Numbered from the stretch's first letter, positions 6,794-14,895 are shown. The stretch: DNA of 16,632 nt from Acidimicrobiaceae bacterium (GCA_003156795.1 PMHU01000026.1:6122-22753); one strand, 5' to 3'. Notes: generated from the sequence alone by a model not told the origin. Numbers and translations are program-made.

Positions 6794-8299
6794 ATGGACG
6801 ACGACAACGAATCTCAAGGCACCACAGGCGATGCCACACCGGCCGGCGGCGAGTGGATGCCGCCGCCCCCGGCCACCCCGACCGATCCTCCCGGATGGGT
6901 CCTTCCCATTCCCAACCCGCCGATCGCCGGGGGGAGCCAGCCTGACGCGCCCACGCCTCAAGGCTGGGCCCCTCCGCCGCCCGCAGCTTGGGGCTCCGGC
7001 GCTCCGAGCTGGCAGGACCCCAACGCCTGGGCGGCCGGGCCACAAGACCAGACCGAATGGACCACCGGGGTCTACGGAAACCCATACGGCGGCGGCCCGG
7101 GTGTCTGGGGCAATCCCGGCGGGCCCGCCGGCCCGAGGAATCCTGGTGGTTGGATCTCGCCATGGAGCGCGCCGGGCCAACCTCAGCCCCGCCGCACCCT
7201 GCCCGGTGCGGTCACCGCGCTGCTTCTCGTCGTGGCGGTGCTCGTCGGGCTCGGCATCGGCCACGGTGTTTGGCGCACGGTAGGGACTCCCGTAGCCGCG
7301 ACCGGCAACTCCGGTGCGGGCAACTCCAACGGCGGAGGCTTTCAGAGCCCGCCGGTCACCACGCCTGCGAACGCCAGTTCCATCGCAGCCGAGGTTTCGC
7401 CTGCCCTGGTCGACGTCAACACCGACCTCAGCTACGAGAATGCCGAAGCCGCCGGCACCGGCATCGTGTTGACCTCCAACGGCCTCATCCTGACCAACAA
7501 TCACGTCATAACCGGCGCCACCACGATCTCGGTGACCGACATCGGCAACGGTAAAACGTACCCCGGCACCGTCATCGGCTACGACCGCATCCACGACATC
7601 GCCGTCATCCAGCTGCAAGGGGCATCGGGCCTACAGACGGCCAACATCGGTAACTCGAGCAAGATCTCCGTCGGCGACGAGGTGATCGGCCTCGGCAACG
7701 CCGGCGGTACGGGCGGAACGCCGAGCAGCGTTGCCGGTCAGATCACCGGTGTCAACCAGTCGATCACCGCCGAAGACGAAGGCAACGGGACCACCGAGCA
7801 ACTCAACGGCCTCATCCAGACCGACGCCGACATCCAGCCGGGTGACTCCGGCGGCGCCCTGGTCAACTCCGCCGGCCGGGTGATCGGGGTCGACACCGCC
7901 GCCTCGCAAGGTTACTTCTTCCAGACCCAATCGGATCAGGGCTACGCCATCCCCATCGACAGGGCTATGTCCATCGCCGGTCAGATCCGCTCCGGTCAGG
8001 CGACGTCGGACGTTCACATCGGGCCCACGGCCTTCCTAGGGGTGCTCATCCAACCAACGCCCGGACAGTCGGGCGCATCGCTCAACAAGGTGATAACGGG
8101 CGGACCGGCCGCCGCGGCGGGCCTCAGCGCCGGTGACACCATCACCACCTTCGCCGGCCAGATGATCAGCTCGTCCACCACCCTCACGGAGATCATCAGC
8201 CGCTCGGCCCCAGGCGCCCGCGTCGAGGTCGGCTGGATCGACGCGTCCGGCCAGAGCCATCGGACAACCATCCAGCTGGGCAGCGGACCACCGCAGTAG
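6794..8299 (+). CDS. HtrA/DegP-like S1C serine protease with PDZ domain, membrane anchored
   Basis: 501 residues. Residues 1-135 form a cytosolic Pro/Gly/Trp-rich low-complexity region with repeated GW-PPP and GNP-type patches. One membrane segment follows (about 138-158), then a Gly/Asn/Ser linker and an extracytoplasmic trypsin-like domain (about 195-400). The triad is visible: His237 in TNNHVIT, Asp268 in HDIAVIQL, Ser352 in QPGDSGGALVN. A C-terminal PDZ domain (about 412-496) starts at FLGVLI and includes GPAAAAGLSAGDTI. This is the architecture of actinobacterial HtrA/PepD proteins, which clear misfolded extracytoplasmic proteins and act in envelope stress response. ATG start with AAGGG nearby. 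The acetyltransferase gene follows 44 bp later on the same strand, possibly in one operon. Divergent from pilT. Confidence 0.93.
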   Translation: MDDDNESQGTTGDATPAGGEWMPPPPATPTDPPGWVLPIPNPPIAGGSQPDAPTPQGWAPPPPAAWGSGAPSWQDPNAWAAGPQDQTEWTTGVYGNPYGGGPGVWGNPGGPAGPRNPGGWISPWSAPGQPQPRRTLPGAVTALLLVVAVLVGLGIGHGVWRTVGTPVAATGNSGAGNSNGGGFQSPPVTTPANASSIAAEVSPALVDVNTDLSYENAEAAGTGIVLTSNGLILTNNHVITGATTISVTDIGNGKTYPGTVIGYDRIHDIAVIQLQGASGLQTANIGNSSKISVGDEVIGLGNAGGTGGTPSSVAGQITGVNQSITAEDEGNGTTEQLNGLIQTDADIQPGDSGGALVNSAGRVIGVDTAASQGYFFQTQSDQGYAIPIDRAMSIAGQIRSGQATSDVHIGPTAFLGVLIQPTPGQSGASLNKVITGGPAAAAGLSAGDTITTFAGQMISSSTTLTEIISRSAPGARVEVGWIDASGQSHRTTIQLGSGPPQ

Positions 8300-8327
8300 G
8301 CCGCGCCCCGCCCGCCTTGGGTGGTCA

Positions 8328-8333
8328 TAACCT
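8328..8333 (+). promoter_or_regulatory. Possible -10 element before the acetyltransferase gene
   Basis: TAACCT fits TANNNT and lies 10 nt before ATG 8344 and 4 nt before GTG 8338. No ribosome binding site stands between, so near-leaderless expression is possible; readthrough from the htrA-like gene is the alternative. Confidence 0.25.
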
Positions 8334-8343
8334 CCCAGTGGCG

Positions 8344-9366
8344 ATGCTCGAACCGCTGACCGGCCGGCTTCTCGCTCCCCTGTCGCTTCTGGAGGGCGTC
8401 GACGTCGACCGCCTGGACCGGATCGCCGTCCGGATGTGGCCGCGGCACGCGGACGCCGGTCAAGTGCTGTTCCGCCAAGGAGACCCGGGCGACACGTTCG
8501 GGCTGGTCCTCCAAGGCCAAGTACAGGTGACCCTCGAGACGACGGACGGTTCACGGCTGCTGGCCGACGCCACCGCCGGGTCGATCGTCGGCGAGCTGTC
8601 TCTGCTCCGCCGTCAACCGCGAACCGCGACGATCACCGCTGTCACCCCCACCGTGCTGGCCATGGGGAAAGCAGCCGCGTTGGAGCTGCTGCTCGACATA
8701 CCCGAAGTGCACGACCGCGTCCGTCGGCTGGCCAGCGCCCGCCTGGCGCGCGACCTCCGTCCCGTCCGCGCCCTGCTCAAAGACGGCTCGCCGATACTGG
8801 TCCGGCCTCTCCTGGCCGAAGACCGTGCCGCTTTTGACAGCGAGCTCCACCGGCTTTCCAAGGTCTCGCTGCGCCGACGCTTTTTCTCCGCGGCGGACCC
8901 CTCGGAATCGATGGTCGACTACCTCGTGCACATCGACTACGTGGACCACTTCGCCTGGGTGGTCCTGGACTCCGACGATCATCGTCAGGGGCTGGCGACC
9001 GCCCGCTTCGTCCGCCTGGCCCACCCCGACGAGGCCGAAATGGCCTTCGGTACCGCCGACCGCCACCAAGGCCGCGGCATCGGCACCTTCCTGTTGGGCG
9101 CCATCGGAGTGGCAGCGGTCGAAGCCGGGATCACCAAACTCTTCGGGCACGTGCTGGAAGACAACGCCGCCATGCGAGCCGTGTTCGCCAAGGTCGACTC
9201 TGCTTCCCACTTCGACGAACCAGGTGTCCTGCTAGTGAAGACCGAGGCCGCGGCCGCGGCCGCGCTTCTCCCCGAAGCCACCCGCCACGAGTTGGCGGCG
9301 GCCGTGCACGACGTCGTCACCGCCGCATCCCTGGCCCTGACCTCGCCTCCTACCGGGGAGGGATAG
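8344..9366 (+). CDS. cAMP-dependent protein lysine acetyltransferase (Pat / Rv0998-like)
   Basis: 340 residues from ATG 8344; in-frame GTG 8338 and TTG 8317 are alternatives. The N-terminal cyclic-nucleotide-binding domain (about 10-130) has the phosphate-binding cassette VGELSLLRRQPRTATI, with Glu84 and Arg93 at the cAMP-contact positions. The C-terminal GNAT domain (about 150-300) carries YVDHFAWVVLD, ATARFVR, EMAF with Glu232 (the position of the catalytic Glu235 of M. tuberculosis Pat) and the acetyl-CoA loop QGRGIG (242-247). The order, length and motifs match mycobacterial Pat, which acetylates lysines of enzymes such as acyl-CoA synthetases when cAMP binds. The Ala-rich C-terminal tail ending in a short helix is also like Pat. 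The 3' end overlaps the convergent crotonase gene by 17 bp. A deacetylase gene is not in view. Confidence 0.92.
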   Translation: MLEPLTGRLLAPLSLLEGVDVDRLDRIAVRMWPRHADAGQVLFRQGDPGDTFGLVLQGQVQVTLETTDGSRLLADATAGSIVGELSLLRRQPRTATITAVTPTVLAMGKAAALELLLDIPEVHDRVRRLASARLARDLRPVRALLKDGSPILVRPLLAEDRAAFDSELHRLSKVSLRRRFFSAADPSESMVDYLVHIDYVDHFAWVVLDSDDHRQGLATARFVRLAHPDEAEMAFGTADRHQGRGIGTFLLGAIGVAAVEAGITKLFGHVLEDNAAMRAVFAKVDSASHFDEPGVLLVKTEAAAAAALLPEATRHELAAAVHDVVTAASLALTSPPTGEG

Positions 9367-10321
9367 GCCCCAGGATCCGCGGCCTCAGCCCGTCGACCAG
9401 ACCCCAGGCCTGTGCGGTGGCGGCGTCGATGGGGCGGCCACTGAGCGCCAGCCACCCGGCCCGTCGTCTTCCGATGCGGCGCGGGATGCTCACCGTTCCG
9501 CCCGCGCCCGGAATGAGACCCATCGCCACCTCCGGCAAGCGGAACGTGGACGCCGGGTCGGCCAGCACCGTCGCCGCGAAGGTGGGGATCTCGATGCCTG
9601 AACCCACGCAGGAACCGTGAACGTGGGCGGTCACCCGATCGGCCAGGCACCCCAACAGCCGGGCCGGGCTGTGGCTGGTGCGGATGAGATGAGCGCGGAC
9701 CGGGTCGGTGAAGGTACCGAACTCGGACAGGTCTCCCCCACTGCAAAATGACCGTCCCGCGCCCAAAAGTCTTACCTCCTCCACCGAAGGGTCGGCCGCG
9801 GCTATCGAGAGCGCGTCGCACAAGGCGTCTCGCATCGAGGCGTTGTAGGCGTTGTGGACCTCCGGCCGGTTGAGGGCGATGGTCAAGCGATGCCCATCGC
9901 GAGCCACCAATACCGGGTCGCCCTTCTCCGCCTTGGGCGTCATCGTGGGCCTCGCATCCAGCCAGGTGCGGAACTCCGGTCCACTTTGCAACGCCGAATA
10001 GGCCAACGACTCGACGAGGAGACCTTTCGGAATCGATAGGCCGTCGCTGGACCGCAGGACGTGGACGAGGGTCACCGCCGCTAGGGGCCGCTCCCTGATC
10101 TGGTCTACGAGCAGCTCGAGCTCCTGGTCCACGTCCGGGCTGGCGACCCAGGGAGCCGGGGATCCGACAGTCGAGGTGAGGGCGACGTCCACTTCCCGCC
10201 CGGCCAGGCTGGGGGGCTCCCCCGCCCGGCTGACGCCGACGACCACGCTCGAACATCGGTTGGGGACCCGGTCTTCGCTCGTGGTGTCGTCGAGGTCGAC
10301 CACCACCATCGGATCGCCCAT
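9350..10321 (-). CDS. Enoyl-CoA hydratase/isomerase (crotonase) with degenerate N-terminal half
   Basis: 323 residues from ATG 10321. Residues about 135-310 are a crotonase domain: LTIALNRPEVHNAYN, the oxyanion loop SFCSGGDL (191-198), GSGIEI with Glu244, and LPEVAMGLIPGAGGT with Glu264. The two glutamates are 20 apart, as Glu144 and Glu164 are in rat enoyl-CoA hydratase, so hydratase chemistry is plausible. The first 130 residues (VVVDL, VVVGVSR, DVALTS, PWVASPDVDQELELL, ESLAYSALQSGPEFRTWL) look like a shortened, motif-less crotonase half; I recall such two-part proteins from other actinobacteria. The frame stays open upstream to 10759, but that part lies opposite the amidohydrolase gene and is not protein-like. 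A TACGCT box lies 7 nt before the ATG and there is no ribosome binding site, suggesting leaderless mRNA. The acyl-CoA substrate is unknown. Confidence 0.85.
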   Translation of the reverse strand: MGDPMVVVDLDDTTSEDRVPNRCSSVVVGVSRAGEPPSLAGREVDVALTSTVGSPAPWVASPDVDQELELLVDQIRERPLAAVTLVHVLRSSDGLSIPKGLLVESLAYSALQSGPEFRTWLDARPTMTPKAEKGDPVLVARDGHRLTIALNRPEVHNAYNASMRDALCDALSIAAADPSVEEVRLLGAGRSFCSGGDLSEFGTFTDPVRAHLIRTSHSPARLLGCLADRVTAHVHGSCVGSGIEIPTFAATVLADPASTFRLPEVAMGLIPGAGGTVSIPRRIGRRRAGWLALSGRPIDAATAQAWGLVDGLRPRILGPIPPR

Positions 10322-10328
10322 GAATGCG

Positions 10329-10334
10329 AGCGTA
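10329..10334 (-). promoter_or_regulatory. Candidate leaderless -10 box for the crotonase gene
   Basis: On the minus strand TACGCT ends exactly 7 nt before the ATG at 10321, with no ribosome binding site between. This is the geometry of leaderless actinobacterial promoters. It shares the TA at 10333-10334 with the divergent box. Confidence 0.45.
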
Positions 10335-10338
10335 ACTT
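10333..10338 (+). promoter_or_regulatory. Candidate leaderless -10 box for the amidohydrolase gene
   Basis: TAACTT ends exactly 7 nt before the GTG at 10346, mirroring the minus-strand box. It decides the start: GTG 10346 is preferred over TTG 10337, which lies inside the box. Confidence 0.45.
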
Positions 10339-10345
10339 GAGGCCC

Positions 10346-11764
10346 GTGGATACCCGCACCCGGCCGGCGCCGCTTCTGATCCGTCGGGCCCAGGTCGAGG
10401 GTCTGGATGGGGCGACCGACGTCCGACTCTCCGACGGCTGCGTCGCCGACGTGGCCCCGACTCTGACTCGGCTGCCGGGTGAGGAAATGGTCGACGCGCG
10501 AGGTGGCCAGCTTCTGCCTGGACTGCACGACCACCACGTCCACTTGCGGGCCCTCGCCGCCGCCGACGGGTCGGTCCACGTCGGGCCGCCGGAGGTGCAC
10601 ACCGAAGCCCAGTTGGCGGCGGCGTTGCGATCCGAGGACGGCCGCCGGCCGCGGGGGCAGTGGATCCGGGCCGTCGGCTACCACCAGTCGGTCGCGGGAG
10701 ACATCGATCGGCGCCGCATCGACTCCATGGTGGCGGACCGCCCGGTCCGGGTTCAGCACCGCAGCGGAGTGCTGTGGATACTCAACACGGCCGCCTTGAG
10801 AGCCATCGACTCAGATCGCGACCTTCCGCCCGGCGTGGAGCTCGATTCCGGCCACCACCCCACCGGACGCATCTGGCGCGAGGACGAGTGGCTGCGAGAA
10901 CGCCTGCCGGCGCGAACCCTCGACCTGGCGTCGGTCAGCGCGGCTGGCGCCGCAAACGGCACGACGGGTTTCACCGACGCCACCCCCCACGGCTCCGACG
11001 CGGCCGTCCGCGACCTGGCCCAGGCCGGCGCCGAGGGCGCCATCGTCCAGCGCCTCCACTTGATGTCGGCTCCGGGCGTGGATCCGTCCGACCTCACCGG
11101 AGCAACCCTCGGCCCCGTCAAGTTCCTCCTCGACGACGACCGCCTACCTCCGCTAGCCGACTTCGCCGCCCAGATCGTCGATTCGCACCGCACCGGCCGG
11201 CCAGTGGCGGTGCACTGTGTAACCAGGGTCCAAGCCTCCCTGGCCCTAGCGGCGCTCGAGGAGGCGGGCCCGTTGGCCGGTGACCGCATGGAGCACGGCG
11301 CCGTCATCGGCTCCGAGCTGTTCCCGGCCATACGGCGCCTCGGCCTGACCGTCGTCACCCAGCCGGCGTTCGTCCACAGCCGCGGTGACCGCTACTTGGA
11401 AGATGTCCACGAGGACGACCAGCCCGACTTGTGGCGCCTGGGCTCCCTGCTGGAAGCCGGCGCGGCCACCGCCGCCGGGACGGACGCCCCGTTCGGGCCA
11501 GCGGATCCGTGGTTGGCGGTCCGGGCCGCCCGTGACCGCCTCACCGCCAGTGGTCGCGTCCTGGGTCGGGACGAGGCGGTGTCGTGCGGCGCCGCTCTCC
11601 GTCTTTTTGCCGGGGCCGCGGAGTCACCAGAGGTACCCCGCACCGTCAGGCCCGGTCAACCGGCGGATCTGTGCCTACTGGCCGAGCCCCTGGCTGCCAC
11701 GAACGGTATCCCGGTGGTCGTCGCCACGATCGTCGCCGGTCGAGTCGTGCACCGGCTGGCCTAG
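10346..11764 (+). CDS. YtcJ-like metal-dependent amidohydrolase (amidohydrolase family 3)
   Basis: 472 residues from GTG 10346. An N-terminal beta-sandwich part (about 10-55) leads into LLPGLHDHHVHL with metal-binding His64 and His66. Further expected ligands are visible: Lys259 in PVKFLLDDD (the position of the carbamylated lysine), His290 in VAVHC, His317 in RMEHG and Asp380 in AGTDAPFG. The C-terminus, PGQPADLCLL followed by VVATIVAGRVVH, is the strand pair that closes the sandwich. The family hydrolyses amide or ester bonds, often of N-acyl or cyclic amide compounds; the substrate here is unknown. It is shorter than typical YtcJ proteins of about 530 residues. The gene faces the crotonase gene across 24 bp and ends 3 bp from the convergent c-di-GMP gene. 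Confidence 0.88.
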   Translation: MDTRTRPAPLLIRRAQVEGLDGATDVRLSDGCVADVAPTLTRLPGEEMVDARGGQLLPGLHDHHVHLRALAAADGSVHVGPPEVHTEAQLAAALRSEDGRRPRGQWIRAVGYHQSVAGDIDRRRIDSMVADRPVRVQHRSGVLWILNTAALRAIDSDRDLPPGVELDSGHHPTGRIWREDEWLRERLPARTLDLASVSAAGAANGTTGFTDATPHGSDAAVRDLAQAGAEGAIVQRLHLMSAPGVDPSDLTGATLGPVKFLLDDDRLPPLADFAAQIVDSHRTGRPVAVHCVTRVQASLALAALEEAGPLAGDRMEHGAVIGSELFPAIRRLGLTVVTQPAFVHSRGDRYLEDVHEDDQPDLWRLGSLLEAGAATAAGTDAPFGPADPWLAVRAARDRLTASGRVLGRDEAVSCGAALRLFAGAAESPEVPRTVRPGQPADLCLLAEPLAATNGIPVVVATIVAGRVVHRLA

Positions 11765-11767
11765 GGG

Positions 11768-14380
11768 CTAAGCGCCCCGGGCCATACCTGGCAGGAGGCG
11801 GACGGCGGCCATCTGGGGTTGCTGGCGGGCGTGGAGCCAGGGCCGGCATTCGCTCACGGGCATGGCTGCCGCGATCAGGTAGCCCTGGACCGCGTCGCAC
11901 CCCAAGGCATGGAGCTGATCCCACGTCTCCTGCTTCTCGACGCCCTCGGCGATGACGGTGAGGCCCATGGACCTAGCCAGGTTGATCGTGAGCCGCACTA
12001 TCTCGCTGTCGCCGTAGTCGGCGTGCATGTTCATCACGAAGGACCGGTCGATCTTGACCGTCTGGACGGGCATCCTTCTGAGGCGGGACAACGAGGAGTA
12101 GCCAGTTCCGAAGTCGTCGATCGCGATGCACACGCCCAAGTCCGAAAGCTCGCTGAGGACCCGCTCCGATTCGTCTTGATCCTCCATCATGAGCGACTCG
12201 GTGACTTCCAGGGTGAGGCTCGACGGGGGGACCACGAGTTCGACGAGCATCCGGCGGAGGCGGTCTACCACGTCGGGCCCGAGCAAGCTACGAGCCGAGA
12301 CGTTGACCGCCATGTTGAGCTCGTAGCCGTCCTGGCGCCACTTGTGGACCTCACGCAAGGCCGTTTCCAGGACCCACCAGGTCAGGGGCTCGATCAGGCC
12401 CGACTTCTCGGCCACGGGTATGAACTCATCTGGGGAAATGGACCCGTAGTCTCTGTGTCGCCAGCGCAGGAGCGCTTCCAGGCCTGAGATTTCCCTGGTT
12501 TCCATCTCAGCGACGGGCTGGTACCAAACTTCCAGCTCCTTGGCGTCCATGGCCCGACGCAGCTCGGTGGCGAGAAGGAGGCGGCGCTGGGTGTTCTGGT
12601 CGATCACTCGGTCGTAGGCCACCACGCCCCGCTTGGACCCCTTGGCCGAATACATGGCGACGTCGGCGCGCTGCAGCAACGTGGCCGGGTCCGAACCATG
12701 TTGGGGAGCCATCGCTACCCCGATGCTGGCGCCCTGCCCGAACTCGCGGCTGAGGCCCTCTATCGCAATGGGTCTGGACACGGAGTCGAGGATCGCCCGG
12801 GCCGCATCGAGCATCTCGTCCACTGAGTTTACGGCAGGCATCACGAATGCGAACTCGTCGCCGCCGAGGCGGGCAGCCAACCGATCGGAGCCGACCGCAG
12901 CCAGCACCCGCCCCGCCACTTCCTTGAGGATGGCGTCGCCCGTGTGGTGGCCGAGGGTATCGTTGATGTCCTTGAAACCGTCGAGGTCCATGAGCATGAC
13001 TGCAACCATCTGGTCGTAACGCCGGTGCTCGAGCGCGTTGGAGACCCACTGCGCGAACAACGTCCTGTTGGCTAGTCCCGTCAGGCTGTCGTGCAGGGCC
13101 TGGTGCTCGCGAGCCGCCACTTCCAGGCGGAGCCGGTCGAGACGCTGGCTGCTCGTGAGGGCGGTGCTCAAGTTGGCCGCCAGCGCTTCGAACAGGCGCA
13201 AGTCGTCGGCGTCGAACGTCTCGGACTCGACGGAATGGTTGGCGACGATGACGACCCCGCAGCCGATGTCGCCCAGCTGGATAGGTACGGCCATGAGATC
13301 TCGAAAGTCGCTCGACTCGGGGAGCCTGGCGCTTCCGGTCGGGGCCAGCACGGGCGATCCGTCCGCGATGACGAGCCGCTCGAACGCGGTCAGGTCGCCG
13401 ACTTCCTTCACCACCGGAAGGTCGTCCTGCAGCCGGGAGCGCACGCCGCTAACGCCGCCGGGCATGTCCACCGGCATGGCCAGCTCGGCGTAGTCGCACG
13501 AGAGCAGGGACCTGGTCTCACCCAAGGCGACCGCGATGATCTCCTCGGTATCGGAGAGGTTCGCCATCTTGAGCGTGAACCCGTACAGCAGCTGCAGGTG
13601 GGCGTACCGGCTGCGCACCGCGTTGGCGGCCCGGTACCAAAGGGCCAGGACCAGGCCCGGACCGGCCAGGAGGAACATGCCCCAGGTCTCTTGCAGAGCC
13701 ACCGTGATGGTGATCATCCCGAACACGGCGTTTAGAGGGAAGATCAGCCCCACCTGCATCCCCACCGTGCGCAGGTAGTCCCTACCCGGGCGCCCCGACG
13801 ACAGGGTGACGGCGCCGAGGACTCCGAGCACGGTGCACACCTCGAACACGAGAACGGTGAGGCATACAGCCAGCAAGCCCCGGAGGTGGACGGGCTGTGC
13901 CACTCCCAGGGTGGCGGAAAGGGCCAGTCTGGCCAGGGCGACGCCCACGACCTCGTTGGCGACATTGAACGCCACCCGCTCCCGCTTATCCCGTCGCAGC
14001 ACGGAACTCAGGAAGGCGGCGGTCGACACCGCTATGAGAAGGTCCTGCGGGCTGGTGAATACCGCCCCCACGACCATGGGAATACCGAACAGGTCCAGTT
14101 GCAGAGAGTGGTTGTCGTTATGGAAGCGGACGGGGACGAACTCGGCCAGCACGATCGCCAAGCTGACCAGAGGCCACGGAACCGTGTGGCTGACGCCGAG
14201 GGAGTGGGTGTCCTGCACCACGACGACGCTCAGCCCGCCCGCCGCGGCGGCCAGCGCCAGGATGAAAATCCTGACGCGCCACTGAACCGGCTGTCGCCGA
14301 CCTTTTTTGCGACCCCGTGTAATGAGAGTTGTCGACACTGGCCCCTCTACGGCTTCAATCGCGAAGTCTCGGCCAAACAT
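11768..14380 (-). CDS. Membrane GAF-GGDEF-EAL protein (c-di-GMP turnover)
   Basis: 870 residues. A basic start (GRKKGRR) precedes seven or eight membrane segments (about 36-250), a GAF domain (about 275-410), a short coiled linker, a GGDEF domain (about 425-590; RLGGDEFAFV, motif 506-510) and an EAL domain (about 605-850). Both catalytic sites look intact: GGDEF exact; EAL Glu635 in EALLRW, NVSARSL, LEVTES, DDFGTGYSS (755-763), VKIDRSF and AEGVE. The RxxD product-inhibition site just before GGDEF is missing. Such proteins make and/or degrade c-di-GMP, which governs motility, pili and biofilm; the net direction cannot be read. ATG 14380 has no clear ribosome binding site, whereas GTG 14338 has GAGGGG 3 nt upstream and could be the true start (856 residues). 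It ends 3 bp from the amidohydrolase stop. Confidence 0.93.
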   Translation of the reverse strand: MFGRDFAIEAVEGPVSTTLITRGRKKGRRQPVQWRVRIFILALAAAAGGLSVVVVQDTHSLGVSHTVPWPLVSLAIVLAEFVPVRFHNDNHSLQLDLFGIPMVVGAVFTSPQDLLIAVSTAAFLSSVLRRDKRERVAFNVANEVVGVALARLALSATLGVAQPVHLRGLLAVCLTVLVFEVCTVLGVLGAVTLSSGRPGRDYLRTVGMQVGLIFPLNAVFGMITITVALQETWGMFLLAGPGLVLALWYRAANAVRSRYAHLQLLYGFTLKMANLSDTEEIIAVALGETRSLLSCDYAELAMPVDMPGGVSGVRSRLQDDLPVVKEVGDLTAFERLVIADGSPVLAPTGSARLPESSDFRDLMAVPIQLGDIGCGVVIVANHSVESETFDADDLRLFEALAANLSTALTSSQRLDRLRLEVAAREHQALHDSLTGLANRTLFAQWVSNALEHRRYDQMVAVMLMDLDGFKDINDTLGHHTGDAILKEVAGRVLAAVGSDRLAARLGGDEFAFVMPAVNSVDEMLDAARAILDSVSRPIAIEGLSREFGQGASIGVAMAPQHGSDPATLLQRADVAMYSAKGSKRGVVAYDRVIDQNTQRRLLLATELRRAMDAKELEVWYQPVAEMETREISGLEALLRWRHRDYGSISPDEFIPVAEKSGLIEPLTWWVLETALREVHKWRQDGYELNMAVNVSARSLLGPDVVDRLRRMLVELVVPPSSLTLEVTESLMMEDQDESERVLSELSDLGVCIAIDDFGTGYSSLSRLRRMPVQTVKIDRSFVMNMHADYGDSEIVRLTINLARSMGLTVIAEGVEKQETWDQLHALGCDAVQGYLIAAAMPVSECRPWLHARQQPQMAAVRLLPGMARGA

Positions 14381-14641
14381 CGGCGTATCGCCGGCCGACC
14401 TTGAGCACTTTTTCCGGTGATGTCCCCAGCCAGGATCACCGCGGCCGCCTTACCTCTCCTTGGGACGCACAAAACCCGGCCAGTTTAGGCGTCAACTCAG
14501 GCCAGATCGGCGATAGGCGCCCAATGCGGCGCCAACCGTGACATTGTTGCAGCGTTGTGGAAGAAGAACTGGAAACTAGGTGAAAACTACGACTATCCTT
14601 CGGGTGATCCGTCATTCGAGGCCACCCCTTGGACCGGACCG

Positions 14642-14872
14642 TTCGGCGAAATTGCCGAAAACTCGGAAAAGCGAGCAAACAAAGAGCCCGAGAGGGGGTG
14701 TCCTCAATTGCGAGCTGCCTGGAGATCGTGAGGTCTGTCACGTCGACAGACCCCACGCTTGCGAGGCGATCCGGTCCTGAGCTTGCAGGCGACTGAACCG
14801 GAAATCGCTCCTAGCTACACCTAACGGCCCGGCCGGCGAGACTCTTTAGCTGTTTTCTCGCCGGTCGGGCCC
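14642..14872 (+). ncRNA. Candidate structured leader RNA or small RNA upstream of the MFS gene
   Basis: Successive stems are visible on the plus strand. TTCGGC/GCCGAA (14642-14659) is 6 bp. CTCGG/CCGAG (14662-14692) is 5 bp. GGTCTGTC/GACAGACC (14732-14752) is 8 bp with a 5-nt loop, extended by CGTG/CACG beyond one A-C mismatch. GCGATCCGGT pairs with ACCGG-AA-ATCGC (14766-14808), a 10-bp stem with a 2-nt bulge. The series ends in the intrinsic terminator at 14826-14877. The order of local hairpins before a terminator fits a cis-regulatory leader or a free small RNA. It does not look like tmRNA, RNase P RNA, SRP RNA, a T-box or the c-di-GMP-I riboswitch. The 5' end is unknown. Confidence 0.45.
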
Positions 14873-14877
14873 TTTTT
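14826..14877 (+). terminator. Strong intrinsic terminator just before the MFS gene
   Basis: A 16-bp stem (14826-14841 with 14856-14871, one G-U pair), starting GGCCCGG and closing at GGCGAGA/TCTCGCC, has a 14-nt loop. It is followed by C and then TTTTT (14873-14877). The T-run is only on the plus-strand side, so it stops rightward transcription. The MFS start follows 18 nt after the T-run, leaving no room for a separate full promoter. Confidence 0.88.
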
Positions 14878-14895
14878 CTCAAAAGGCCTGCGCGC

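Larger units (their letters stand above)
14381..14895. other. 515-bp intergenic region between divergent genes
   Basis: No convincing protein gene. Short frames (66 residues at 14580-14780 +, 106 residues at 14436-14756 -) lack family motifs and codon bias. Near the left end CGGCG-TAT-CGCCG (14381-14393) abuts the GGDEF-EAL start. GGCGCC occurs twice at 14516-14521 and 14528-14533. The right 240 bp holds several RNA-like hairpins and a strong terminator, described separately. It is less GC-rich and more A-rich than the flanking genes. Confidence 0.7.

Noticed and set aside
8985..10256. 423-codon minus-strand frame across the acetyltransferase and crotonase genes
   Set aside because: Arg/Gly/Pro-rich, motif-free, and it conflicts with two well-supported genes.
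10322..10759. N-terminal extension of the crotonase frame up to an ATG at 10759
   Set aside because: It would overlap the amidohydrolase by over 400 bp; the sequence there is not protein-like and ATG 10321 has a fitting promoter box.
14381..14580. c-di-GMP riboswitch before the GGDEF-EAL gene
   Set aside because: I looked for the conserved GEMM core on the minus strand and did not find it.
14436..14756. 106-codon minus-strand frame in the same intergenic region
   Set aside because: No motifs, no ribosome binding site, and it lies antisense to the structured leader.
14580..14780. 66-codon frame (GTG start) in the MFS leader with Cys/His residues near its end
   Set aside because: Weak ribosome binding site, no codon bias, and it runs through the hairpins; a Cys-His zinc site is too thin a reading. 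The 22-codon frame at 14728-14796 is only mentioned as a possible leader peptide.
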